DNA from: Brachynemurus nebulosus
Taxonomy: Eukaryota > Arthropoda > Insecta > Neuroptera > Myrmeleontidae
NCBI GenBank assembly: GCA_035578155.1
Contig: JAPWDM010000001.1
Span: 17,958,725 to 18,022,724 of the forward strand
Direction: 5' to 3'
DNA length: 64,000 nt
Shown here: positions 25,263 through 37,810 of the stretch, piece by piece
How positions within the stretch are numbered: position 1 is the stretch's first letter
Layout: each line of letters begins with the position of its first letter
Program-made: the position numbers and the translations under genes
The notes under the pieces: generated by a model
What the model was told of the DNA's origin: nothing
Databases searched by the model: none
Seen by the model: the letters and a program-made list of their open reading frames with translations, nothing else

Positions 25263-26769
25263 TATTACATTTGTTTTTAAATGATACCTTTCGTTATTGT
25301 AAACTTTTGATCGTAAGTAAACGGTGCGTAAAAATTAGCGAAAATTTCGAAAACTTAAGCGAAGCAAATTATAAGCATTTTAAACACATTACGACTATTA
25401 AAATGCAGTTTTCGTTAACGAAAATTATCGATGTCAAAAATAACGATATTTTCTTTCTTTTTAGGTACTCTTTCAAATATATCACACTTGTTAAATTATA
25501 TTTTTCGTTATCAAAATCTTTCGATAGAAAATAGATCATAAAGGCCTTACTCATTGTTATTAGCAATGATAACTAGTCAGTAACACCGTAATTATTTCTT
25601 TACTACTATTTATAATGCAACAGTCTTCATTAAGGCTACTAAGAATTTGTTTTTGCTCATCATGTAATAACTTCTCAGGTATCAGCTCCTGATAATAATG
25701 AAATTTCTCCAGGAATATTAAAGTCAATGCGCACTCTTATCTCGTGCATCCTATTATAGTATTATACTATCTTACTCGAAATATGAGCACCTAAAATTTC
25801 GATAATACTTGAAACCAAGTTTTGTCATTCGAACTACGAGGATGGCATGTCCCATCACGATTTTCATCAATTGAATGGAACGATTCAAAAAAAAAGTAGC
25901 CATCCATTCTCGGCATCCAGTTCTTTTCCACCTTACATTATTATCTTTTACGAGGATCTTTTTCTTCTCACTTCTCTATTTTTAGTGAGTGACATACACA
26001 CACACATATTTAGACAACACCAAGTACACACAACACAGCGGTAAAATATATAGAGGAACGGTCGAGCACAACAACATGTGTGGAGAAAAAAAATACAATT
26101 TTAACATTTCTATATCTTCGGATATTTTCTGTTGGCGTTCTTCTTCCTTCTGTTATGTGTGTAAGTTGAAAAAGTATGTTTATTTATTTTACTCATATTT
26201 GTCAACGAACAAATGTATTCCTGCCATCCATGGATCCATAGCGAGGCGAACGACAGATGTCACAAATGGTTTACACAAGACACACACTTCAAAGGGCATT
26301 TAAAATGATTTTTTAAAAGTACGATTTGTGAATGAAATGTTTTTTTTTTTCTTTTTTTGTGTGTAACAAATACGTGTGCATTTATTTGGTGTGGGATGGC
26401 GAGTAGTGGTGGGGGTAGAAGTGGGGATGGGATGTGCCACGATACTTGTGCCATCAACACAAACACACATTATCCGTTTTCGAGGTGTGCTTTATGTGTG
26501 TGTGTAGTTTTCTATCTCGTCTTCGACTCTTAATGCGCGTACACTTTATATGGGTTTAAGTGGCTTTTCAAACTGGTTTTTGCCAAACGTAAATCTGAAT
26601 GAAATGTGCGATGAGTTATGGCGATTGATTTTTTTATGGCTTTATCCGCATAGATATAGAAATATTGAAAATAGGTACGGATTCTGCAATACTTTTTGAT
26701 AAACGTATCGCTGTAAAATTTTAACTGAAAGTAAATTTTTGGAGTTGTTGGATGATTTATAATAATCCG
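25263..26769. other. AT-rich DNA with CA/GT-rich patches, no gene
   Basis: Short ACAC and GTGT tracts (about 25993-26040, 26480-26510) and a T-run at 26339-26360. Open frames here are short and low-complexity. Confidence 0.35.
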
Positions 26770-27084
26770 TTTTTCAGAATACTTGTATAATAGACGCCAC
26801 TCACATCATTATTAGTATACCTACTTTATTTACACTTTTATATTTTTTACAATAATTTTACGTTATATATTTTTGATGTGAGGACAAGGAAAGCAGTGGG
26901 GATTGGGATTTGGAACGTGTATGTCTGCAGCCGACTTTTGTAAAGGAAATATTTCGATATTCATTTGAAATAGTGAAAGAAAACTGTGGAAAACCTTTAC
27001 GAGTATAACCGGCTGCGGAGTTCGAACCTCCAACTTATCAGTTGGCTAGTGCCAGTGCCTAAGCACGTTTGGCCACTCCGTGTT
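26770..27084 (-). mobile_element. tRNA-derived SINE, best-preserved copy
   Basis: On the minus strand the head reads GAGTGGCCAAACGTGC (A-box-like) and 45 bases later GGAGGTTCGAACTCCGC, a good Pol III B box. The body (TATACTCGTAAAGGTTTTCC) and the tail (GATGTGAGTGGCGTC near 26800) match the array at 8182-9605. Spacing of the two boxes fits a tRNA ancestor, which I cannot name. Confidence 0.75.
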
Positions 27085-27239
27085 TGATGATTTATGGCGT
27101 TTATCAACATTATAACGGTTATTTTTGAACTCTTCCGTAATCGGTCTTTTTAAATTTGTGAACATATTATATTCATGTATTTTTGGCGCTTTCACCATAG
27201 TATTCAATTGATTTTGAATCCTATAATGGAATGAAATCT

Positions 27240-27345
27240 GTCAGGATCTTGAGGATCCCAAAAACTCTAAAATTAACCACATAACCAATTTTTAAAATTT
27301 CTTGACCGTTGAGAAGCTAAGCAATTGGAGGCTGACATAGGCTAT
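27240..27345. repeat. Dispersed repeat related to 29190-29310
   Basis: Shared words in the same order include TCTTGAGGATCC/TCCTGAGGATCC, AAAATTAAC, TTTTGAAAATT-type tract and GAAGCTAA. The two copies are about 75-80% similar by eye. Class unknown. Confidence 0.5.
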
Positions 27346-27488
27346 ATTATATTAAGTTGCCCAGGCTTCTGGAGAAATTTTTTCTTAAATACTATTGAAT
27401 TATGAAAGAAGTTAACGTGAGGTCAAAATTGTCCGTCAGGCTATTATCGACCTAAAAAGGGCTTAAAATAAACAACTAGGTAGAACTT

Positions 27489-27635
27489 GGTAGTAAGATC
27501 ATAGTGGCTTTGGACTACTGGGTAGTAAGGTCATAGTGATTGTGGATCACTGAGTAGTTGGATCATAGTGATTATGGGCCACTGGATAGTAAGGTCATAG
27601 TGATTATGGAGCACTGGATAGTACAGTCATTGGGA
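27489..27635. repeat. Minisatellite, about 32-bp period, 4.5 units
   Basis: GGTAGTAAGGTCATAGTGAT-type units start at about 27489, 27521, 27552, 27585 and 27617, each ending near GGAYCACT. Units differ by a few bases. Confidence 0.85.
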
Positions 27636-28194
27636 TTAAGTATGACTAAAATTGCAAAATAAATTTTGATTCTTTGTAACGTTTTGTTTTTGGCATTTAT
27701 TCGTAAATATTTCTGTATTAATTCCTAGTCAGCTACTGAATCCAACACCTCCCTTTTGGAATGGGCGGGAATGGGACAAAAAATTACTTCCAGCAACATC
27801 TCTATTTTAGAGTCGTCTAGCGAGCGAAGCCACTCATTATAAATAACATTTCGTACAGAATTTCGGAATATTTGATTTAGAAGATATTTTTACGCAGACG
27901 AAACCGTGGGCCACAGCTATAAAATATGTATAGCTAATAACAGTTGTAAAATATAAAATGCATATATAGGAAGTTACATAATACACTAAAATGAAAACAA
28001 AATAAATACCTGAGCAAGCCAGGATGGACTGCTAGTATAATTATTTATATGTTTGTATATCCGGCATTTCTTTTTAGCGAATTTCCATTCTGGAAATTCA
28101 GCTATTACAGCAGCTCTTATGGTAAGACCTAAGTCCGGGACTATAGTAGAAATTTGTTTGGAGTCTCTAGAACCCGAAAATTTATTTCACTAAA

Positions 28195-28198
<4 letters not shown>

Positions 28199-28254
<56 letters not shown>

Positions 28255-28283
28255 ATATATATATGTATATATATATATATATC

Positions 28284-28370
<87 letters not shown>

Positions 28371-28386
28371 TTATTTATTTATTTAT
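28199..28386. repeat. (TA)n with a terminal (TTTA)n
   Basis: About 170 bp of TA with scattered CT and GT interruptions, then TTTA repeats. The Ile/Tyr-rich frame running through it is an artefact. Confidence 0.95.
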
Positions 28387-29189
28387 GTGTGTACACGATA
28401 ACTCTCGTACGAAACGTGTAATGCTTATGAAATTTGGTATGCATGCTGGAATTCGGACTAGCTCGGCTAAGTTCGTTTGCCAGACACGTCGGATGCCCAG
28501 AAGTAGGTTTATTGGCCATTCTTCGCCAGTTTTCGTCATTTTTAGTGTTATTTTTTTTTTTTTTTTTTTGCAAAATTTGGCTAGAATTCAAAAATTTTTT
28601 TTAATTTTTTTGACACCGTCGAAAAGGGCGTAAAAGAAAGCTTGCACGAGATAAGCTTTTAAAACATTGTACTAAGTGAACTAGCTTTTTAGAAAAATTA
28701 AGAAATTTGCTGAACTTTTTTACAATAAATGTTTTATCGCTTTAGCAACTCTTTTCTGGATAAAACAAGTGCTAGTTAGTTATTCAATATGTATGTACAG
28801 CTTATTCATTTTAACTTGGCGTGTCACAGAATCGGCGAAGAAACCTATTCGTGTAAGTAGTGTTGTAGTATTGTGGTAGTATTTGTGTACTTACACTCAG
28901 TAGATATGCTGGTACACACTAACACATATACAGATATGCATGAAGTTCAAAGTTCAGCCGCCAAGTAGAAATGAACAAGCTGTACGTGTTATAATAACAA
29001 TAGCTCTGTTTCATCTTTTTAAATTACAATTAGTCAGATTTTTTAAGAGTACGTTATGGAAAGGAAATTTTTGCATGATGTCCTCCTTTAGAGAGAAAAT
29101 ATAATTGCATACCTAGAAAAAAAATCGAAAACTATAGTTATGTAATGTAATAATATGTTGTTAAATGGATATATGCTACACTATATGAG
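28387..29189. other. Unassigned DNA with a T-run
   Basis: The stretch to about 28630 is less AT-rich (GCCAGACACGTCGGATGCC), followed by T-runs at 28550-28570. No family recognised, and no gene in the rest. Confidence 0.35.
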
Positions 29190-29375
29190 ATTCGTTAGGG
29201 TCCTGAGGATCCAAAAGCGCCAAAAATTAACTACTGAATTGATTTTGAAAATTGTTTCACTGTTAGAAAGCTAAACTATTTTAAATGGATATAGGTCATG
29301 GATGAGATCCGCCAGTGCCCAATATTTGGAAAATTCGCTATGTTATGCAGATGCTGTGACAGGGGTATTTGTTTA
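29190..29375. repeat. Two abutting dispersed repeats
   Basis: 29190-29310 pairs with 27240-27345. 29325-29365 (AATTCGCTATGTTATGCAGA, then TGCTGTGACAGG) pairs with boxes at 60597-60640 and, reversed, 46478-46515 and 48038-48075. Confidence 0.55.
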
Positions 29376-30689
29376 AATTGTGATTTTTCATTCATTTATC
29401 AACTTATAAAGATACCATAGAGATGTAATCAAAATAAGTCATAATACTTATACTAATAGACACAGTTTATTAAGTTAAAATACCTACACTTGCAGACATT
29501 TGTTCGTAAACGTAACTTAATAGACTAGAATGATAGTAATTTTACATTGTTTAATTCCTCAGTTTCATGTAATTTTAATATATAATATTTAATATGTTAA
29601 ATTAATAAAAACTTTGTATCTTCCTAATGTTGAATGACGTATCCAACATATATGGTAGTACCTATATACATATTTTAAAGTACCTACATCTGTGTAAAGT
29701 TGTTTGTATGTACCTATTTAAGTTTAATAAAGGTTTCGCCTATACATGTATTGCTTGTACGTCAATTCATGGCAGTTTTAGAAGGGGCCAAAAGGGTAAA
29801 GAGAACTATTCTTCATAACTTATATTGCTTACTTTACATACTACAATGACATAGACAAAGATAGATTCTAACTAAGGTAGCGTTGCATCGAATGTCTTTA
29901 GTACCCGGATAAGCAACATTTAATAATATATTCAAATAATATGTTACTTATATGTATATACATTTGTTGTCTAGACATGACGAACATTAATTTGTACATA
30001 TATTGGATGTTTACTTTAAATGTAGTCGAAAAGTATTTAGTAAGTATTTCAGCAAAAGTTTTAAGGTAATAAAAAGTTCATTTTTTTTGAAATCACTGAA
30101 CGATTCTTTGAATAAAGAAATACGTTATACCATTCCTTATATGTTATATTGGTTTTTCTCACAAGGCAAATATTAATTCTCTTTACTTGACTAGGAAACT
30201 ATCGGTATCTATGTATGTATATATTATGTGTTCTTAAACAATAACGAAATTCACTGTTCAGGTGCTTTGTAATAAATTTTTCGATTTGGGAAACGGGGTT
30301 GACAGCTATAAAACACAAAAAGAACAAGCAGATAGTTTGAATGTTAAGAAATAAATAAACATCGTTTATTTGGTTAAAAACGAATTTGTAAGAAGATAAA
30401 AGCAGTTGTTGAACGGAAGATTATTGCTTCTTGTTTAACATTCATTAATACTTGCAGACCAGAGAACTTTGATAGAAATAAGTATAAAAAATATCGAATA
30501 TTAGTAACTAAATATACACATGGCTAAATTACCAACTAAGTTAGTATTGAAAAATATATGAATCATTATCGAAAAGTAAAAATTTACATTTTCATGATGA
30601 AAATCAAGTTAAAAATAAAAAAATATGGAACGTATTTGCAGTCAATAATAATACAATTTAATCTACCCAATTTTTTTCTCCCTTATATG
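29376..30689. other. AT-rich DNA with no recognisable feature
   Basis: No frame, repeat or RNA-like structure could be supported. Confidence 0.35.
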
Positions 30690-31110
30690 GTTTGGATACC
30701 ACCCATATTTCGAAAAACGGCAAAAACACGTATCTCCTAATTTTTAGTGCTCTATCTATTTATGATGGCAAAAATTTGATACATTCAACTATTCAGGCTG
30801 TACAAGAAAATTTACTCCCATTTTCACCCCTCCAGCCCCTCTTATGAACCCGGCCCTGGTTTAGCCTATACAGGTGAATAGGTCTTTCAAAGTGTAATAT
30901 TTCGTCAATTTAAAGTTTCTTATAGTTTTCGAGATATCTTTAGAAATACGATTTGAACCGCCAAATTTAGGGGCTGGTTTCACCTCCTAAACGTGGAAGA
31001 TGGCCGATAAAAAAAATACTGGTCCCTTATTTATACCTATTCTACACACCAGCGAAGTTTCATCAAAATCCCCAATTTCACTCTGGGTGCATCTCCTTCT
31101 AAGTGCTGAA
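30690..31110. repeat. Probable non-coding repeat ending in a hAT-like CGGCCCTG
   Basis: Contains sentences typical of the window's other non-coding repeats (GAGATATCTTTAGAAATACG, GGGGCTGGTTTCACC). CCCGGCCCTGG at about 30850 resembles the terminal CGGCCCTG of the hAT elements at 503 and 41085, but I found no matching left end or target duplication. Confidence 0.35.
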
Positions 31111-32244
31111 TTGTTTATCTATTATTCGTTTATCTACGTTTACGTAATTCAAAGCACCAATACTCTGAAGGACAAATGAAAAGTATACACACTGTACACA
31201 TATTTATTTATACATTTGTACTTTATATTAAATTCTTGATTTTGATAACGGATGTCGCTCGACGTGCATTATGCGCACTATATGAATTATAATATCGAAA
31301 TAATTAGAAGTTATACTAGAATGTTTCATATTTATACCTATATACATACGTGTAAATAATACATCATATATGAATGTATGCACATTTATATGTATGTGTA
31401 GTGGTAGTATGAATGTTAAATTAAAATTGTACAGAAATAATTAAAAATATAACATGTACATAGTCGAATAATTCTGTAATTACAAAAATCAAGTAATTAC
31501 GTAAATTTATTTCGAGTAAATTTTCGAGTTAATGTGTTTATAAATTATTAAATCGAATTATTCGCTAAATGATATATATTTGCAAATTAATCAAATATGA
31601 AAACACCTCGTAAATATTGCAATACAAATTGATTTCATTGTATGTGTAGCAAATTGTCATGGGGTTCATGGCCCCTGAATAGGGGCTAATTCAAATGTTA
31701 CCGTGGTCTATCTGATGATATATCATACATATCTACCAAAGGAACTGACATGAGTCATTTTCATAGTAAAATTGAAAAATTCACACTGAAATTACCCTAA
31801 TTTAAATTACTTCAATAAGGTCTGCTTTGAGAAAAACAAATCAGTCATCACGTTTATCAAAATTTTTCAATGCGTTAAAAACCGTTAATAAAATGATAGA
31901 ATGATGAAACCGGAAGCAAAAGATATAGTTTTTCAAAGTCGTTATTTTAATTTTTTGAAAAATTGAATTAAAGGAAAAAGATTGCTGTGAAGTTAGTTAT
32001 ATTTTCAAAAGGAATTTCGACATTTTGATAGTAAAAATGAATATTTTATATCTAGGTTATCCTAATTCAACCAATTCCCCTAATTCAAATTGCACCCATA
32101 AAGCTTGATTTCAGAATGGAAGAAATTTTTAATTTGATGACAGACGCCACGAAGTTTACCAAAATTTTAATGAAATGGTAGAATGATGAAACTAAACTAG
32201 AAGAGAATTATGGTTTTTCGAAGTCTTTCTTTTAATTAAACTTA
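31111..32244. other. AT-rich DNA; recurring CCTAATTCAAATT phrase
   Basis: CTAATTCAAATG (31688), CCTAATTTAAATTAC (31797), CCTAATTCAACC (32060) and CCTAATTCAAATTGC (32080) recur, and AAATGRTAGAATGATGAAAC occurs at 31893 and 32170. This suggests an old internally repetitive element, but no inverted ends were resolved. Confidence 0.35.
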
Positions 32245-32439
32245 CAAGGAAAGGTATGCAATTGTATCACTCAAAAATTTTTAAAACTTAGGTGGCTTGT
32301 AAATTTTATTAAAACTAAGCACGAGCCATATTTCCTTCGTGCCCATTAGCGGTTTAAGGGGGTGAAACTCACCTCTGAAAATTTGAGTTTTTTTCAATTT
32401 TCTTAAATATCTTGGAATTGGTAAGAGCTTTGGTAGGGA

Positions 32440-32519
<80 letters not shown>

Positions 32520-33059
32520 CACTTTAAGATCTTTATTATGGTTCCAAAATTAAAGTTATAAAATCATTGGGGTTTCATCCCCCACTTCCAACCCCTAATC
32601 TTATCAGGTATTTTTTGGTAAAAGAGGAGGCTGTTATGTGTAAATAAAAGAAATTAATTAATATATTTTACATCACACCAGTTTATCTCTTGTTGCATAA
32701 ATACACCCTTTGTTAATAATATAAAAGCCTCCTCTTTTACCAAAAACTACCTACCTGATAAAATTAGGGATTGTGGGTGGAGGATAAAACCCAAATGATT
32801 TCATAACTTTAATTTTGGTATCATAATCAAGATTTTAAAGTGCCATTTACAAATATATATAGTTTCCCTGTCAAAGCTCTTACCATTTCCAAGATATTTA
32901 AGAAAATTGAAAAAAATTCCAATTTTCAGGGGTGAGTTTCACTGCCTTAAACCGCTTATGGGCACAAATGAAATATAGCTTGTGATTAGTTTTAATAAGA
33001 ATTACAATTCACCAAAGTTTCAAAAATTGTTGAGAGATACAGTTGGATACCTTTCCTTG
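32245..33059. mobile_element. 815-bp fold-back element
   Basis: The left arm 32245-32632 and right arm 32726-33059 are reverse complements over their whole length (CAAGGAAAGGTAT against ATACCTTTCCTTG at the tips, AAAAGAGGAGGCT against AGCCTCCTCTTTT at the hinge). The loop is about 93 bases. The left arm holds a 75-bp (TA)n where the right arm has only a few TA (about 32854-32862). No target duplication is evident. Confidence 0.85.
32443..32517. repeat. (TA)n expanded in only one arm of the fold-back
   Basis: About 37 TA units. The equivalent point of the opposite arm reads ACAAATATATATAGTTTCCC, so expansion occurred after the inverted duplication. Confidence 0.9.
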
Positions 33060-33539
33060 CTAGGTAGGTATATTTTTCTTTAAATTTGCAACGTCAAAAA
33101 AAAAAAAAAAAAAAAAAAAAAAACATTCTGAAACCTTTACAAAAATGCAACCGCCTTCTAATTTGAAAGCTGGATTGACCCTGGGGCTAATACCACCCCC
33201 CGTTTGTGTTCACAAATTCACGCAGTCATATTCACAAATTTATTTAATACGATTTTTTCGATTAATTGATTTTCTACAAGATGCTTGCAATACCTAGCCT
33301 TACGGCAAACGAAAAAAAGTGATTGTTATTTCACCAGTGCTTCCACAATAAATACATACTGCGATGTCTCGCTTAAGTTCTGACAGTGAGTATAAATTCT
33401 TTTTAGTTGCCGTAGCAGCTTAGCATTATCGAAATAATGATTAAATGAATGTATTTGCAAACAGAACGTAAATATCTTTCCAAAAAAGGAAATTAAGAGG
33501 AGATCAAAAAGGTTTTAAATCAAAAAATTTACATAACAT
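33060..33539. other. AT-rich DNA with a poly(A) run
   Basis: An A-run of about 27 at 33096-33123. No gene or shared repeat. Confidence 0.4.
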
Positions 33540-33752
33540 CATAGTGAATAAGGAAAATGATTATGAGGAGAGGATGGGATTTGAGAGGTATCCGTTTGGA
33601 GTTGTCCTCTAGCTTGACTGTGTAGGACTGTGTCGACATTTATTAGGAATTGTGAAGGGAAATTGCAGAAAAAACCTTCAGGAGTATTCCAGCCTTCGAT
33701 TTACCAGTATAAAGTGCCAGTGCCCTAAGTATGTATGCACGGTCACTTGGCT
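33540..33752 (-). mobile_element. Degraded tRNA-derived SINE copy
   Basis: Read on the minus strand it holds ACTTAGGGCACTGGCAC, a weakened B-box area, CTCCTGAAGGTTTTTTCTGC and ACAATTCCTAATAAATGTCGAC, in the order seen at 26770-27084. Substitutions are frequent, so it is old. Confidence 0.6.
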
Positions 33753-35143
33753 AGTTGGTAGTGTAGAAGAATTTTGTGCTGAAAGTTTGTTAAGTCAATA
33801 ATTCGATAACAAAACAGTTTGTTATTTCCTTTCCTCTCCTCTACAATAAAACTCACCATAATTTGCACTTTCTTGCACAAATTCTTGAAAAGAACTACAA
33901 ATTTTTATATATTTTTTTTTTAAATTAATTTCCGCACGTACTGATATCAAATTATCCAAAAAGTTTTTAATAACAAAGTTGTCAAGCGATTTTTCTAGGA
34001 AAATCACAAATTTTTTTTATTGAACTTTTTGTGGTCCGTGCGTTAAATATAAATTTTCGTTTAACCCCCACCTCGCAACTTACTGCTACTCTCATAAACA
34101 CATGTTTTATACCATTACTTCATCCGTTCCGTAACTGCACACATAGCAAGCACATAGTTACATAGTTTACTATCCGTAAACTATCGCTTATTTTGTTAAA
34201 TAAAATTAAATTAGTATAATAAATTAAGTTGGCGGTACGGTTCACGTTTTTTCTGTCGTTTTTCGGAGGCTATAGTTGCGCTGCGGTATAGTGGCAACAC
34301 ACATAAAACTACGTATAAAATTTTAAGTGAGTATTTAGAGCTGCAATGTTGCTATCCTTACAAAATAACACTATGTAGCAAAGTTTTAACTTGTAGTAAA
34401 AACTTTTTGCTGACAAAGTTTCTTAATATATGCATACATGGTGAAAATCTTTAAGTAAGTACACACTGTGAGTATGTTTGAGCATGTGAGAGCTATATAT
34501 GTATGTATGTACATTTGAGCTATACAATCAAAATTGAACAAACATTATCCCTAAAATATACCAAACATTCGTTTGAATTGAAATTGGGAACACGCAAACT
34601 AAATACAAGTATATGTATACGTACATGTATATACGGCATATTCGTCTCAATTGATGTTATGTGCGGTGAGAATTTTTGGATGAGCAACAGGAGCGGATTA
34701 CTATAAGAGGGTCTATTTGAAAAAGTTTGTTTGGAGGATAACTTAATTTGAATAGAGGTCTAAATTAAGGATGAACCACTTTTTGTATCGCACGAGCAAT
34801 AATAACGCGTACATTCGTCCCCGAAGTATCGAAATTAATCGACACATTTTTACGATTTTTTTTAATGTTAATTGATTTGACCGTTACTTTGTGGTATTAC
34901 ATATTGGTATATGTAATGAAACAAATATTTTATTTCTATTGATCTTTATCTGATTATTAAGCAGAGTTTACACAATACTTTTTTACTAATTATTAGCATG
35001 TGTGTAAAAGTATGCATTTTTAAAAGTATGCTAGTAACAAAGTGTCATACATTAAAAAATAAAAAAAATATAGATTGTTAGTTACTATAGGTAATTTAAT
35101 TACTTAAGATATAAAATTTCCATGACTAACAATTTGCTTTTTA
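33753..35143. other. AT-rich DNA with no recognisable feature
   Basis: No gene, RNA-like structure or shared repeat is supported. Confidence 0.35.
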
Positions 35144-35922
35144 TCTACTTAATAAATTTGTAACACTGACTGACTGACTGACAGACAACGCACAGCTTAA
35201 ACCGTTGGGTTTAGAAGAATGAAATTTTGCATAGGAGTTCCCTGTGTAACGTAAGTGAGTACTAAGAAAGGATTTTTGAAAATTCGTCCCCTATGTGGGT
35301 TTAATAGGGGATGAAAGTTTGTATGTGAATTCGTTATTTTTGAAGTTAGTGGTATATAAAAATATGTTACTATGATTATTAAAACAAATAATATAATCTA
35401 CTTAATAATTTTGTAACACTGATTGACTGACAGACAACGCACAGCCTAAACCGTTGGGTTTAGAAGAATGAAGTTTTGCACAGGAGCTCCCTATGTAACG
35501 TAAGTGACCACTAAGAAAGGATTTTTGAAAATTCGCCTCCTAAGTGGGTTAAATAGGGAATGTAAATTTTTATGGAAATTCGTTATTTTTGAAGTTGGAA
35601 AAATATGTTACTATGACTATTAAAATAAAAAATATTTAATGAATCTTTAACTTTAACTGACAGACAACGCACAACCTAAACTGTTGGGTTTAGAAGGACG
35701 AAATTAAGCACAGGAGTTATGAAAATTGGCGTTTAGGCTTCTACTATTTATAAATAAAAGTCAGTTGTCTCTGGAAATTTATTACCTAAGGAGTTAAAAC
35801 AGAAAATGAAAGTTCATACGGGAAGTTCGTCATTTTTGAAGTTAGAAACGTGAATATTGATTTAGGCTTTTGAAAAACATTAAAAGTGAGCAGAAAGTGA
35901 GTACCTAATAAAAAGATGTTGC

Positions 35923-35940
35923 CGATGGGAAATCCCATCG
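35923..35940 (+). other. Helitron 3' hairpin, unit 3
   Basis: CGATGGGA-AA-TCCCATCG, an 8-bp perfect stem ending nine bases before CTAG. Confidence 0.75.
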
Positions 35941-36232
35941 GGCATACGACTAGTAGTTAATAAATCTTTAACACTGACTGACAGACAACGCAAAGCCTAA
36001 ACTGTTGAGTTTAGAAGGACGAAATTAAGCACAGGAGTTATGAAAATTGGCGTTTAGTCTTCTATTTATAAATAAAAGTCAGTTGTTTCTGGAAATTTAT
36101 TCCCTAAGACAGAAAATGAAAGTTAATATGGGAAGTTTACCATTTTTGAAGTTATAAACATGGATATTGATTTAGGCTTTTGAAAAACATTAAAAGTGAG
36201 CAGAAATTGAATACCTAATAAAAAGATGTTGT

Positions 36233-36250
36233 CGATGGGAAATCCCATCG
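36233..36250 (+). other. Helitron 3' hairpin, unit 4
   Basis: The same 18-base hairpin as in unit 3, at the same distance from CTAG (36260-36263). Confidence 0.75.
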
Positions 36251-36553
36251 GGCATACGGCTAGTTTTATAAATAAAGTTGGAACATTTCAATTTTACAAG
36301 TATTCTATAGTAGCGAGTAAAACAAGCACACTGGATTACTAGCACATTTACTAGCTGCTATTAAAAAAAAACCTCATGTAAACCACGCTTTAGTCCACGC
36401 TTAAAATCTTAAAAAAAATTGAAAGAGATAAATATTAAAATACATAAAATATTATTAATGGTGATAGCGCTGGATAGGAAAACTTTATGGATTCAACGTT
36501 TTTTTATCTAATACGTAGGTCACTAGATAAGTTTTACAATACAGCCATATTTA

Positions 36554-37289
36554 TTAAGGGGATATTCTAGTCTAGAAATTTGAAAAAATAGATTTTTTTC
36601 ATATTTTAAAAGTTTAGACCTTTAAGAATAAGCCTCTAAAAGGATTTACGGAAATTCGAATTATTTTCGGAGTTATGGTTACTTTTTCCCTGAGTACTGC
36701 GTATCTTTTCAGTGCTAAATTCAAATTTTTAATATAAATTACTCAAAACTACTTTTTTTGATAAGGTTACATGATATCTCAAGTTTTAATGCACCGATTT
36801 ATTTGAAATTTGGTACAGACTTTCTTAATACTATCAAAATTGGTCCGATGTAGCGATTTTTGGAATTTGTTTTTACTGTTTTTAAAAAAAAAATTTCCAA
36901 GAAAAAAGAAGGCGAAAAGATAATTTTTTTTTAAATAGACGCCATTCTGTGAAAATTTTTTTTCAAATCGGCTACGTCCAACTAATTCTACATCTTTGTT
37001 TATTAAGAATTAACTAAAATTTTATGTTTCAGATCATCAGGAGGATTGGAATCACGTCAACCAGGAGACGTTTTCGCCTCCCCAATTTATCAGCCTGTAC
37101 CGATTTCAATTTTGAATCTTTTTTAAAATTTTTATACATTTTTATACTTTTCAAATATCAATAAAAAACTGTACAAAAAATGGATACTAAAAATGTTTAC
37201 TGTTTTTTTTCTTTTCTTTTTTTTTTTTTTTTTATTACGCGCGTAAAATCATCTCAAAATGGAGCCTCTAGACTAGAATACCCCCTTAG
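36554..37289. mobile_element. TTAA-flanked (piggyBac-type) MITE nested in the mariner
   Basis: The ends GGGGATATTCTAGTCTAGA and the inverted GGGGGTATTCTAGTCTAGA are flanked by TTAA on the left and TTAG (one change) on the right. A 735-bp interior is AT-rich with T/A runs and no transposase. TTAA duplication with G-rich tips is the piggyBac pattern. Confidence 0.75.
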
Positions 37290-37310
37290 AGCTTTTAAAA
37301 ATAATTTCCG

Positions 37311-37580
37311 TTACGGTCTTATACACTTAATCGTACGCAAAAACCAACTGTCAAAAATATCGTACCATTTTTCTTCTGGCAGATATGAACACACTAGATC
37401 CCACGCTGCGAGTAGCTTGGCGGAATCGCTCATAAATTTCCGGCCTTTTCGAGAAGCGAAGTCACAGGGAGCAAGATCTGGACTGTAGGCAGGGTATTCA
37501 AGCACTTTAATGTCAGTATTCTCTAAAAAATCAACTGTCTCATGAGCTCGATGAGCAGAAGTGTTATTGTGGTGAAAATG
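37311..37580 (-). pseudogene. Mariner transposase, C-terminal catalytic fragment
   Basis: In one frame it reads HHNNTSAHRAHETVDF, then a stretch to YPAYSPDLAPCDF. The spacing from the Asn in HHN to the Asp in CDF is 34 residues, exactly the D34D spacing of mariner. The position normally held by the second catalytic Asp is Asn, so activity would be lost. The frame then runs to a stop at 37311. The first catalytic Asp region is not recognisable. Confidence 0.85.
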
Positions 37581-37810
37581 TCAGCTATCCGTTTTTGAGT
37601 ATGGACAAATCTCTTTAAGTTTCTGAAAAACTTTAGGCAAACATTCATTGACATACTAAGAGGCCTATACTGTGCGCTGACTATCCAAAACAACTCGTTT
37701 ATCCTCTTTTATTATATAATAACTCGACTTTTGCTACGTTTTCTGGAGTAGTTGCTTCAACAGGACGATCCGATCTTGGAACATCACTAACACTGAAATT
37801 ACCACTATCA

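Larger units (their letters stand above)
35144..36263 (+). mobile_element. Tandem Helitron-like non-autonomous units (four 5' ends, two 3' ends)
   Basis: Units start with TC after an A at 35144, 35397, 35644 and 35965, then (A/T)-rich bases, CTGACTGACAGACAACGCA and YTAAACYGTTGGGTTTAGAA. Two units end with a perfect hairpin CGATGGGAAATCCCATCG, nine bases and CTAG followed by T (35950-35953 and 36260-36263). TC start, hairpin about 10 bases from CTAG, and A/T insertion are Helitron hallmarks. The last two units are about 310 bp and about 90% alike; the first two lack 3' ends. No Rep/helicase is present. Confidence 0.75.

Noticed and set aside
30850..30860. Third hAT end (CGGCCCTG)
   Set aside because: No matching CAGGG end and no 8-bp duplication were found upstream.
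31661..32100. Possible TIR element with CCTAATTCAAATT phrase
   Set aside because: The repeated phrases are mostly in one orientation, and I could not find matching inverted ends or a duplication.
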